Below, in pieces: positions 1-9,800 of a stretch of 64,000 bases of DNA. A program made the position numbers and the translations under genes. The stretch lies in assembly GCA_029204225.1 (NCBI GenBank), contig CM055097.1, positions 59,080,143 to 59,144,142 on the forward strand, given 5' to 3'. Below the pieces are notes generated by a model. That model searched no databases. It was not told the origin of the DNA and worked only from the letters and a program-made list of their open reading frames with translations. The stretch is from Diphasiastrum complanatum. Its lineage: Eukaryota > Streptophyta > Lycopodiopsida > Lycopodiales > Lycopodiaceae. Positions within the stretch are counted from its first letter, which is position 1. Each line of letters begins with the position of its first letter.

Positions 1-3000
1 TCATACTGGGCCAGAAAAATTGCCTACGAAGAAGCTCATAGGTCTTCTGTATGCCTGGGTGTCCCGCGCTAGGATTGTCATGACATTCATATAGGACCTG
101 CTGCCTATAATCCTCTGAATTGGGGACACATACTCTATCTCTATAGAGCAAGTACTCATCCTGAATGGAATACTGTTTCCATTTGAATCCTTGAGTCAAC
201 TGACCCTCAACCACTGGGGTTTGCTTGGGTAATACAGGCTCAGAATCCTCAACGTCATCTGACGACGTATACTCGGACTCATCATCATCCTCAACGGAAG
301 CTGCCGTATTCTTGGATGAACTGGCACCAGCCCCGGGAACTGGTTCTGGAGTCTGTAACTGTCTGTTCTGGACTGAGTTCCAGATAATAGAGAAGAATGC
401 ATCATGCTGGCATTTCCCTCTCAAGGACTCGAGTAACTCATTACGAATCTGAGTAAAACTCAGCTCGTTTATCATAGGCATTCTGCTAAGGGCATCTGCT
501 ACTGTATTGAATTTTCCACGCCTATATCTGATAGACATGTCAAACTCTTGCATCAACTCTGCCCAACGAGCTTTCCGACCTCTAAGCTCAGGTTGATTGC
601 AAAGGTATCTGAGACTCTCATGGTCTGTCAGGACCTCAAAGTTGGCACCATACAAATAATGCCTCCAAGTCTTAAGGGCATGGACTATAGAAAAGAGTTC
701 CTTTTCATAGGCACTGTACCTAGTCTGAGCTGGCTCGAGTTTTTTACTCTCGAACGCAACTGGTCGTCCACCCTGAGTTAGCACAGCGCCTACTGCAAAG
801 TCGCTAGCATCTGTTTCGACCACAAATGGCTGATTGGGGTCGACGACTTTTAAGACTGGTGCTGTAGCTAAGGCTGTTTTGAGAGCATCAAAGCTCTCCT
901 GTTGTGCAGACTCCCAAATGAACTCCTTTCCCTTCCCCTTAAGAAGATTTGTCATAGGGACTGCTATCTGAGCATATTCCTTGACAAATCGTCTGTAATA
1001 TCCCGCGAGACCAAGAAAGATTTGAAGTTCCAAAATATTCTGAGGTCTCAGCCAACTGAGTATGGCTTTAACCTTATTTGGGTCCATCTTAATCCCATCT
1101 GAAGAGATAATGTGACCCAAATATGCTACTTCTTCAACGAAGAATTCACACTTGGATTGTTTAGCATAAAGCTTATGCTTTCTGAGCAGTCGAAACACCT
1201 TTCTGAGGTGTTTTAGATGCTCCTTCCTCGTTTTGCTGTAGACGAGGATGTCATCTAAAAATACGACCACAAACTTACCCAAGTATGGTCTGAGGACACT
1301 GTTCATCAAGGTCATAAAGGTAGCTGGAGCATTTGTGAGCCCAAATGGCATCACCTTAAACTCATAATGACCGTGACGAGTCCTAAAAGCTGTTTTCGAG
1401 ACATCTTCCGATTTTATACGGACTTGATGATATCCCGATCTAAGGTCTATTTTACTGAAAAACTTAGCCCCGTCGAGTTGATAAAACAACTCGTCTGCCC
1501 GAGGCATAGGGTATTTATTCTTAATTGTGACTTTATTGAGGGCTCTGTAATCTACGCAAAGACGCATAGACCCCTCTTTCTTTTTCACCAATAGGACTGG
1601 TGAGGCCCATGGTGAACTACTGGTCTGAATTTGGCCTTTCCCAAGATAGTCTGTTAACTGCCTAGTTATTTCTTCATCCTCTGTTCGGCTGACCCGATAC
1701 GGAGGTTTAGAAACAGGTGCTGTACCTGGTACTAGGTTTATTACATGATCTACCTCTCTGCTAGGTGGTAAACCATGTGGCAAATCTTCAGGAAAAACAT
1801 CTTTAAATTTAGACAATAAAGTTTCTAATTTACTGATTTTCTGCTGAATAGAACTGGAAATAGAAACTTCAGGAATAAACTGAAAGTCACATAAGAATAC
1901 CTGATGGTCTTCGTCTCCGATTAGTTGACAGAGCTCTGAACTGCAGACCATAGGGCTGTTGGGAACATCATGCTCCCCATGCAACTGGATCTCTCGGCCT
2001 TTATACTGAAAGCTGAGGGTGTTCTCCTGATAGTTTCTGTGGAGGGAAGGTCCTAAACTGTAGAGCCAATCTCTCCCGAGAACAATGTCTGTTCGATCCA
2101 GGTGCATTATCTGAAAGTTTATTTGATCTTGGTACCCCTGAATACCAAGATTTAACTTACTTACCATAGTTTCCCATATTTTTTTATCTTCACCCTTAGC
2201 TAATGAAACTATGTACCTATGCTGACTAGGTACTTCTGGTAGTTTAAGCTTTTTAACCAGGGTGTGGTTGATGAAATTATGGGTTGCCCCATCATCAACC
2301 ATGACTCTTACTGACTGGTTACCAACTTTCCCATGCATACGTACTAGGTCATGCGGCCCAAAGCTGAAGGGTCTCGCTAGCATTGCAGAGGTCAGCTGGC
2401 AACAGTGTTCATGATCTTCATGATACACTTTGATCTCGGAAGCTGCCGAGTCACTAGGGAAACATACAGTCTGAACAAGATGAACTTGTTTTTTATCTTT
2501 TTTAGTGAAAGGCCCCTTGGGACACTGTCTGACTGTGTGTCCCTTGCCCATACACACAAAGCACAAACGTTCTTGTTTGGCTTTCTCAAAATCATCTGGT
2601 TTTAAGGGCTGTATGTGTGAAGGGCGTTTCTGAGGAGCTTCACTTTTAAATTTATCTTCTTTCTTTCTTTTTAAAAATTTCTTTTTAAATTGAAAGTCTT
2701 TCTGAGGAAGGTGCTCAGAAAGTGGTTGCTGTCTCGCTCTCTTCCTACCCACTGAATCATCATAGATTTGAGCATATCTGAGAGCTTGCTCAAGGGTAGT
2801 AGGCGAGTTTCTCTGGACCTCTACTTTATATTCATCTTTGAGGCCACGGACAAATCCCCTGATTTTTTGATAGTCATCCATATTTTTAATCTTTAAAATT
2901 GCCTCTCGATACTGCGAGATATATTGGATGAGGGACTTGTCCATTACTGTTCTTTCCCAGGCTTCCCAGGCTCTATCAAGTTCATTCTCTGGTAGAAATT

Positions 3001-3595
3001 CTCTTAGGAAAGCTTCTTCAAAAGCTTTCCATGACCGGGGAGTCTGCCCAGTCTCCTGGAGATTTAACCACCACTTATAGGCCATAGGCCCTAAAGAAAG
3101 ACTGGCCTCAATTGCTTGCAAATGGTCAGGGGTCTGTTTAAGAGCATGAATGTTCTTCCATTTGCTGAGGAAGGTTTGTAGAATATCTGCATTTCTATCC
3201 TTCTCTTCCCCATTAAAAGTAGGAGGCTTTAAATCTTTAAAAACACTGGGGTGAGACCGTAAAGTCTCACCCGAAACTGATGGAAGTGGAGAAGGGGATA
3301 ACTGAGAAGTGGAGGGAAGGCTTCCTTTCGCGGAGCTCAAAATCAAGTTTTTGAGTTCAGCGAACGAGTCGTCCACACTGGACTTGAAATTGGCTAATGC
3401 CAGCTTCAGTTCATCCACTTCTGTTACCAATTGGAGGAACTGCTCCTTGGTAACCAGTTCGTCGAGTTCTTCGGCGAACTGTTCCTGTTCTTCTACTTCC
3501 ATGGGTTCCTTCCCTTTTCTGTAAGCCAAGGCTTCTGTTTCAAGTTCGTCGAAGCCTCTCTCCTGGGGTTGATCAGGTCCCTGAGGAGTGGTCAT
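1..3595 (-). CDS. Gag-pol polyprotein of gypsy A1, open frame truncated by the window edge
   Basis: The frame starts with ATG at 3595-3593 and continues without a stop to base 2, about 1,198 codons. In order it encodes a capsid-like Gag with an acidic start, a CCHC zinc knuckle ([14 protein letters not shown], near residue 350), an aspartic protease ([10 protein letters not shown], near 430), reverse transcriptase (FLDD, near 780), RNase H (ETDASDF, near 930; DALSRM, near 1035) and the start of the integrase zinc domain ([12 protein letters not shown], near 1170). The A2 copy carries stops, a 20-bp deletion and a gag deletion at sites where A1 is intact, so A1 appears to be the functional version. 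The first ATG was chosen because it opens the conserved frame; the transcript start is unknown. The first nucleotides of the integrase core lie off the window. Confidence 0.93.
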   Translation of the reverse strand, partial: MTTPQGPDQPQERGFDELETEALAYRKGKEPMEVEEQEQFAEELDELVTKEQFLQLVTEVDELKLALANFKSSVDDSFAELKNLILSSAKGSLPSTSQLSPSPLPSVSGETLRSHPSVFKDLKPPTFNGEEKDRNADILQTFLSKWKNIHALKQTPDHLQAIEASLSLGPMAYKWWLNLQETGQTPRSWKAFEEAFLREFLPENELDRAWEAWERTVMDKSLIQYISQYREAILKIKNMDDYQKIRGFVRGLKDEYKVEVQRNSPTTLEQALRYAQIYDDSVGRKRARQQPLSEHLPQKDFQFKKKFLKRKKEDKFKSEAPQKRPSHIQPLKPDDFEKAKQERLCFVCMGKGHTVRQCPKGPFTKKDKKQVHLVQTVCFPSDSAASEIKVYHEDHEHCCQLTSAMLARPFSFGPHDLVRMHGKVGNQSVRVMVDDGATHNFINHTLVKKLKLPEVPSQHRYIVSLAKGEDKKIWETMVSKLNLGIQGYQDQINFQIMHLDRTDIVLGRDWLYSLGPSLHRNYQENTLSFQYKGREIQLHGEHDVPNSPMVCSSELCQLIGDEDHQVFLCDFQFIPEVSISSSIQQKISKLETLLSKFKDVFPEDLPHGLPPSREVDHVINLVPGTAPVSKPPYRVSRTEDEEITRQLTDYLGKGQIQTSSSPWASPVLLVKKKEGSMRLCVDYRALNKVTIKNKYPMPRADELFYQLDGAKFFSKIDLRSGYHQVRIKSEDVSKTAFRTRHGHYEFKVMPFGLTNAPATFMTLMNSVLRPYLGKFVVVFLDDILVYSKTRKEHLKHLRKVFRLLRKHKLYAKQSKCEFFVEEVAYLGHIISSDGIKMDPNKVKAILSWLRPQNILELQIFLGLAGYYRRFVKEYAQIAVPMTNLLKGKGKEFIWESAQQESFDALKTALATAPVLKVVDPNQPFVVETDASDFAVGAVLTQGGRPVAFESKKLEPAQTRYSAYEKELFSIVHALKTWRHYLYGANFEVLTDHESLRYLCNQPELRGRKARWAELMQEFDMSIRYRRGKFNTVADALSRMPMINELSFTQIRNELLESLRGKCQHDAFFSIIWNSVQNRQLQTPEPVPGAGASSSKNTAASVEDDDESEYTSSDDVEDSEPVLPKQTPVVEGQLTQGFKWKQYSIQDEYLLYRDRVCVPNSEDYRQQVLYECHDNPSAGHPGIQKTYELLRRQFFWPSM

Positions 3596-4476
3596 CTTCG
3601 AAACTGAAAGAGAGCTACCTTAACTTCTGAAGGAAAAAAGTCTAAAAGACTAATTTACAACTGTACAAGGGAAAGGAAAGATGACTTAGCTGTTTCTGAG
3701 GACTGTACTTCCAAAGAGATTATGAAGAGGAACCCTTTCAGCTCTTTTCCCCAAGATTTCAGACCTGCTGTCCCGGAAAATGCCAGTTTGAAGCTTCAAA
3801 ACGGTGCCAAATTTCCCGGTTCTTGAGTTGAGTAGCTGACTGATCTGATTTGAGGTGTGGGGCTCCAACAAACCGAGTAAAAACCGGAAGTTTACAAAAA
3901 GAAATCCGGAATTTTTGAAGTCCCTGCCCTCGCTGGTTGGTCAGCAACCTGTCTGGCCCGATTTGTCCAATTTACAGCTCTGAAATCACCTTGATTCTCT
4001 GATTTACTCTCAGCTTGTAGGTCGCTGGTCTGTAGCAAGCAAGTCTGAAACTCAGACTCCTGAAAAACTTCTGAAAAACAGGGTTAAATTCTGAGATTTC
4101 TACCCTACTGTCCAGCGCTGGCCCTGCTACAATATTTCAGATCAGAACTCCTTCTAATCTACTCAGAACTTCATACGAAACTCAGATTTGAGGGCTGACT
4201 ATACAGCGATGGACTTGCTCTTCCCTTCCTCTTGAATTTCCGCTCAGATCATAGTGATCTACACTCGAAAATCAGAGAGGGAAACTGATTTTTCAGCGCT
4301 GAAGCTATTGTAAAAGATATGCTTCCAAACTACTGAGAAATCCAGCAAATTGGAGGATTAGAAAGCTGATCCTACAGCGATTTTCCTCCTCTATTCTTTT
4401 CTGAGAATCTCCCAGATCTTTCCTATCTTCTGATAGCTTTCTCTACTGTTGCTCCTGAACTCCCTAGGATGGAGAT
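3596..4476 (-). other. Untranslated leader of gypsy A1
   Basis: This is the stretch between primer binding site and gag. It has no long open frame. It contains several near-copies of a short motif around 'cagcgctgg' / 'cagcgatgg' (for example near 4115, 4207, 4300, 4376). A diverged version of this leader is present in A2 at about 53581-54298. Confidence 0.7.
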
Positions 4477-4489
4477 GGCTCTGATACCA
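4477..4489 (-). other. tRNA primer binding site of gypsy A1
   Basis: The minus strand reads TGGTATCAGAGCC directly after the LTR, with one base between. This is the usual plant retrotransposon site complementary to the 3' end of initiator methionine tRNA. It fixes the element's orientation and the inner end of its 5' LTR. Confidence 0.93.
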
Positions 4490-4490
4490 G

Positions 4491-4844
4491 TGTAATAGAT
4501 CCTAACACCACAGTAGGGCAAACACTAACTGATCCACCCAACCTTGCCTACTCCCTGATATAGAGTAAGCCCCTCCTAGCCCAGTGTGAGGACTGGTAGC
4601 ATGCTACTGCCAAGTGTCGGCCACGTGGCACTGACGTGGCCGACTGCACGTCGGGACCCAACTGGGGGCCCTATCCTGCTGACAGGGTCCCTAGGCTGTG
4701 TTAGGCCCGCCATGGCTATGGACCGTGCTGGGGCACACTACTCACACTGTCTTGCCCTGTTGGTCATGTACGCTGGACACGACCCTGACTGTGGTATCTG
4801 ACCTATCTGTGTTCTCTAGGGTTCGGCACTGGTTACGAGCTCGT

Positions 4845-4848
<4 letters not shown>
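4491..4848 (-). repeat. 5' LTR of gypsy A1 (358 bp)
   Basis: In element orientation it begins TGTTACGAGCTCGTAAC and ends ATCTATTACA, the canonical TG...CA. The same 358-bp unit occurs at 31073-31430 and 54313-54670, and truncated at 48805-49128. The first bases contain a perfect 16-bp palindrome (GTTACGAGCTCGTAAC). A CTATATC sequence near 4557-4563 could be the LTR TATA box, but this is only a motif match. Confidence 0.95.

Positions 4849-4915
<67 letters not shown>
4849..4915. repeat. (GA)n microsatellite
   Basis: About 30 uninterrupted GA units begin at the outer end of the A1 LTR. The element may have inserted into a GA tract; the 5 bases next to the LTR are GAGAG. Confidence 0.97.
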
Positions 4916-5302
4916 CGCTTTATTAATATCTTTTCCATGCGAAAGGCATATAAGACGAATAAGGACATATCAAGTGTGTAGAACAGGTGGGTGCGTATGA
5001 AAACGTCTCTGAATCTATAAAGGCAAATGTATCTAGTACAAATCTAAGTACAATTACCAGTAATAAAGAAACAAGATGTGTATGAAACATGAAAATAGTT
5101 GCGGAACATAGATCTATATCAATATCTTAGGCCTAGAAAATTTTATATTTCTTAATGATGAAGAGAAAATCTCAAGGAATAAGTTTTGACTAAAACAAAT
5201 TGACAATTCATTGTTTGGTTGTATAGTGTTTCCTTCAATCGCGATTCAAAGATTTTCAAACTCATTCAGCCAGTTTGAATAGGAAAGAGCCAGCTGTGCC
5301 AT
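4916..5302. other. Intron sequence of the LAP gene, nothing recognised
   Basis: AT-rich sequence without a coding signal. It lies upstream of the first LAP exon in the window, so it is intron if the gene model is right. Confidence 0.6.
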
Positions 5303-5310
5303 GTTAGTAC

Positions 5311-6126
5311 CATAGTTGCAGCGCGATTCCCGAATCGCGATTCAGAATCGCGATCAGAATCGCGATTCCGATTCGCGATTCGGGATTTTCCCAGAATTGT
5401 GTAGAATCGATTTTTTTTTTTTTTGAAATTTTTTTAGGCAATATGGGTATCAGATGAAAGCTCTGATCGAGGGGATTATGATTGTGTAGTTTGCCGACTG
5501 TTTCGGGTGCGAAACACCAAAATGTGTGTTTTCACTCGGGGAGTTGGAAGGCCAAATCATGAAGAGGCCTTACCGCCGTTGGGGGGCGTTGCCCCCCAAA
5601 CCCCCCACTAGGGGGCTACCGCCCCCCGAACCCCCGGTTTCCCGGGGGGCTACTGTCCCTCGAACCCCCTAGAGCTTCTTGCTATATAGACATTGTAGAT
5701 AAAAATGCCACCGCCCCTCTGTAGATAAAAATGGGGTCCAAATGCGCGCCGAGAAGGGCCCAATATTTATGCCCCCAACTGTATGTACATTGCACTCACA
5801 TCTCCAGTGAACCAATTGCAAAAGTGATCATCATCCATACAGTTGATAGTCCAAACTGTAGCATTAACATTTACTGAAAACCAGAGCAAATGACAACCGG
5901 ATAGCTACTGAAAATAAGATCTGTTTGTGCCTCATCTACTGCACTTATGAGAGGCAAAACGCTGGTTTGACCATTGATCCCCTAAAAAAATTTCAGCAAT
6001 AAGCTATTTTTCCAAAAAAAAAAGAAACTTTTTTTTTTTTTTGCGATTCTGGGTCGTGAATTGCGATTCACAGAATCGCGACCCGCGAATCACAGACCCA
6101 GCGAATCGAGATTCGCTGCAACTATG
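5311..6126. mobile_element. Non-autonomous hAT-type element 1 (816 bp) with 8-bp target duplication
   Basis: The ends are inverted copies of CATAGTTGCAGCG, followed by clustered GAATCGCGATT palindromes at both ends (5323-5390 and 6040-6112). Perfect 8-bp direct repeats GTTAGTAC flank it (5303-5310 and 6127-6134). An 8-bp duplication plus short TIRs and subterminal repeats is the hAT signature. The interior has no transposase. It has a C/G-run segment at 5575-5670 and poly-T tracts. Length and content make it a deletion derivative or MITE-like element. Confidence 0.9.
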
Positions 6127-6153
6127 GTTAGTACCTAGATATTTCCAGCCGTA

Positions 6154-6170
6154 TAGTGTGTGTGTGTGTG
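6154..6170. repeat. Short (GT)n run
   Basis: GT dinucleotides end in the 8-bp sequence that was duplicated when hAT-type element 2 inserted. Confidence 0.85.
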
Positions 6171-6175
6171 TAAAC

Positions 6176-6387
6176 CTTAGAAGCTCGTTCCGTCCAAAAT
6201 GGTCGGAACATTCCATTCAGAACGTTCCGTACGTTCTGGAACGTTCCGTACGTTCCTGAACGTTCCTGGTCGGAACGAAATTCATAAAAATTTGATTATT
6301 TTAATTATTTAATGAATTAAATCCTTTGTAAAGAAAACGTTTTTTTTAATTTTTTTTAAGGGCATCGTTCCGGAACGGGCAACTAAG
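6176..6387. mobile_element. Non-autonomous hAT-type element 2 (212 bp) with 8-bp target duplication
   Basis: The termini read CTTAGAAGCTCGTTCCG and, inverted from the right, CTTAGTTGCCCGTTCCG, differing at three positions. Perfect GTGTAAAC repeats flank it at 6168-6175 and 6388-6395. Inside the left end lie repeated palindromes of the GGAACGTTCC / GTACGTTC type (6190-6270). There is no coding capacity, so it is a MITE. It starts only 41 bp from the right duplication of element 1. Confidence 0.9.
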
Positions 6388-6583
6388 GTGTAAACACGAA
6401 CCCTTACCGAGCCTTTCCTATTTGAACTTAATAAACATACAAGTTCAGAACTGACTTATTCTGAACTGTATTGCATGTGTTCAAGCTAATTGCTGAAACG
6501 TCTCTTTATATTTTTCATTGTTGTGCAAGGCGGATTTACAAGACATAGTACAAAAATTTAACACATTAGCTCTTTCTGTACAG

Positions 6584-6809
6584 GTGTACTTGCTGATGAA
6601 GCCCTAAAGATAACATTACCTCACACAAATGTTCTGAGCCTACAAATCCTAGAAGAAAAAGATTGTAGAGATTTGAAAATGGGAGCTTACTTGGGGGTCG
6701 CAGCTGCTTCCACAAACCCTCCCAAGTTTATTCATTTGCAATACAAACCACCCACAGGAGATGTGAAGATCAAACTGGCTATAGTTGGAAAAGGGTTGAC
6801 TTTTGACAG
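6584..6809 (+). CDS. LAP: LAP exon with the first metal-binding residues
   Basis: The acceptor is TGTACAG and the donor GACAG/GTATTT. The two first bases complete a Gly codon begun in an earlier exon. The exon reads VLADEAL... to VGKGLTFD and ends with two bases (AG) of the following Ser codon. It holds the end of the linker to the catalytic domain, the [11 protein letters not shown] segment, and the metal-binding Lys (GKG) and Asp (TFD). The 224 bases after the first two contain no stop. Confidence 0.95.
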
Positions 6810-9800
6810 GTATTTCCTATTACTTCTTTTCGCAAGTTGTAATACTCCAGGCCTCTATTAAAGATGCTCTACTTTTGCTCTGTTGATTTTCTTATGATGC
6901 TTGACTTGCTACACGAACAGGTCCTTGAATTGTGGGTAACCATTACCTGCTTCCTAATGTAACTCCTTTGTTTCTTCTCACATCAAACCTTGTTGCTAGC
7001 TTTGGCGTCCTTTGTGACATGTTTCTATAGTATCTTCGTGAAACTTTTTCTTAAATTCTTTGAGTCAATTACGGAGAGGAGCCCACTGCTTTGGAAATAG
7101 TGAACTGAGCTTTAAGTCTTGAAAAGAAGTAAAAAATAGAAAATAATGTATGCTGTTATGGTCATTGATTTTGAGAAATGCAGTGTATGGTACATGAATA
7201 GCTATTTTAGTTTCTTTGTGCAAGTAGAGTCTCGTGACCAGGGGACAACGGTTTGAAATTCACATAACATTTATATTTTGATTGTTCTTTACTATTCCAT
7301 TCTTAAATATATTTATAGGACAAGAAGCTGCTGAAATTTTTACCCAAAAAGCCGCTATTTTATGTTACACCCTTTTTTCATTGTAAGTGCATTTAGAAGT
7401 GGTCAAGAGACTTGCATTTAAGGTCTTTGTTGAGGCTTTGGCAAGTTACAATGTAAATTTTATCTTGATGGTGCTTTGATTCTTGGTTATGTTTGGAAAG
7501 AGCGACACTGTATATCAATGTCACAATCTGCAATCTGCAACCTTTAATTAAATTATCATACACTATTACAATAACCACTAGTGCACACCAATTTCTATAA
7601 TTAATACTTATCATGGTGTTTGCTCATTGCAAGGAACAGTTTGTTGATTTCAATATATCACACGCCCTATATGAAGAAATTGCCACTTCTGAAAAATAAA
7701 TTCTTGTTTTTTCAGTACTTTTCATTTGGAATAGGTAAGGTAAAATCTATATTGAATTCTGGTTCTTGTTTTGGTACAGTGGAGGCTACAATCTGAAAAC
7801 GGGAGCTGGCTCAAAGATTGAGCTCATGAAGTTTGATATGGGTGGGGCAGCTGCAGCACTCGGAGCAGCCAAGGCAATTGGAGCTATCCAACCCCATGGC
7901 GTCGAGGTGAAATCCTTGAGAGTATCAAATTGCTACTTAATAATTGTTGCAAAACCTAGCTCTTACATGCCTCCTCTGATATTGGTTCCGTTGTTGGTAT
8001 AACCATTGTCAGTTAATAACCGGGCATTTATTTGATGTGAGGTTGAAATTTACATGTGCCATTTCATGATAATAGGTCCATTTTATCATTGCTGCTTGTG
8101 AGAATATGATCAGTGGCGGAGGCATGAGACCAGGTGACATTCTTACAGCATCAAATGGAAAAACCATAGAGGTATGCTTCCTGGACTAAGTATTTTTTGC
8201 TATTTATAAATATTGGATGATTCCAACTGCTACTGAGGTCAATCCATGAGTTCTATGAGCATGATTCTAATTGCTAGTACAAGATAGAAACTTAGTATGT
8301 TGGTCGCTGTACAGATGTATGAAAGCTAATGTGAACGCATATTTGTTCAAGCATAGTTAATGTGGATGTATATTTGTTCAAGCATAGTTACGAGGGAACA
8401 GGAAAGCTAATGTGGACGTATATTTGTTCAAGCATAGTTACGAGGGAACAGGAACGAAATGGGATTGTGACCCCTGGGGCTATTAGCAATTTAGCATATG
8501 TAATCTGGTTTTACAAATATTCAATGCAACAAACATTTTGCCAAATTTTTGTATCTTTTTCCATTCGCTTCTATCAGTGTCAAGATTACAATAGATTCTA
8601 GTAAAACAGTCTGGCCTTGAAGGCTCACATGATGGCAAAAAATTAGAATTTTTTTTATGCTTGGGAATGCGTTCCCAAACCTGGGAATGTGCGTGGGAAT
8701 GCGTTCCCACTGATTTGGGAATGTTCCCTGGCATTCCCCTCGTTTTCCTGTTTTGGAACGGTGTTCCTGTGTTCCCATGGGGTGGGAATGCGTTCCCTGG
8801 TACTCATGAAGGCTCAAGGGACCTGCACCTCCTCGATGGTGCTGATGATGAGAGTAGGGATGTTGTAGCATTTGGTCCAAGCTATGCATGATGAAGTTGA
8901 TGGTCTAAGACTTTGTTGGACTCCATAGGCTTGATGTGCATGTCTCCTTTGTTATGTCGGGTATAATCCTAGACATAACATCAATACATAAAGTACAAAA
9001 TAGGTTGTATTTGGATAGATGCCAATCTCTCAAAACATTATATGCAAAATAGCTTGTCTCTTTAATCCTTATTGGACAAGTTACTGAATTGATCTGCTTG
9101 GTCCATTTGATGTACTTGATGCTGATAGGCATAGAAAAATTATTGTAACCAAAAATAAGAGATCTATGTATGACATTTTAACTGTATGTATTATCATATA
9201 AATCAGGTTTGTAATCAATAAAAATTCAGGTTCTGTGATGAATAGTTCGCCATAGCATAGTACCGTTGATTATAAATTTGAATCTCCTGGAAGCACTTTG
9301 TTGCACAAGGCTCAGAAGAAAACTCATTACAGTTGTTCAAATTCAATTTATTCTTGAAACTTAGCTAGGCATTCTAAAGAAATTGAGGGTGAAGTTCTAG
9401 ATCTATTAATCATAATCAAATGGGACAGAAGACCTGAAATGCCTCCGATAACTAAATGTTCCAGAAGATCATCAGAAAACTGTTTGGTTGGATTGTTCTG
9501 GTTGATGCAATATTCAGGACAGAAACATAATTATTCCAGTCCCTATGAACATGATTACTCGGCCATATAAGTCATTTTGAAATCAAGGCCTAGTAAATGC
9601 TTTATAATTGAACTAACTTTTTTCTCTTGTATGTCCTGATTTGGTCATTCTATTGGAATAGAAGTCCTTTCCTCAAGCAGAGGAAAGAAAGTCCTAACCA
9701 ATTCACCACGTATTGGAGGGACACAAATGGAGCTAGTTACTTAGCAAAGCTTGAAGTTTTAATTATGATGCAATAGGAATATGGAAACTCAAGAATACTC

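Larger units (their letters stand above)
1..4848 (-). mobile_element. Ty3/gypsy chromovirus copy A1, 5' part (right LTR, leader, gag-pol); rest lies beyond the left edge
   Basis: The element runs on the minus strand. Read from its 5' end it has an LTR (4491-4848), a 13-nt primer binding site, a leader of about 880 nt and one gag-pol frame still open at base 1. The domain order protease, RT, RNase H, integrase identifies Ty3/gypsy. Two relatives lie in the window: A2 (48805-54670) and A3 (about 30060-31430). Both relatives end in a chromodomain, so A1 probably does too, but that part is outside the window. It sits in a LAP intron, antisense to the gene, beside a (GA)n tract. The left target duplication cannot be seen. 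Confidence 0.93.

Noticed and set aside
196-2605. Many 60-80 codon frames on both strands within 1-3595
   Set aside because: All are shadows of the single long minus-strand gag-pol frame of gypsy A1, which stays open to the window edge.
4586-4801. Identical small frames at 4586-4801, 48900-49115 and 54408-54623
   Set aside because: They lie wholly in the three family A LTRs on the antisense strand; conservation comes from LTR identity.
4698-5000. Open frame of 100 codons with a long Arg-Glu repeat
   Set aside because: It is LTR sequence read into the (GA)n microsatellite; no protein signal.
8362-8889. Frames of 76-122 codons around 8362-8889
   Set aside because: They are produced by the 50-bp tandem repeat and by the GGGAATGCGTTCCC palindromes of the MITE.
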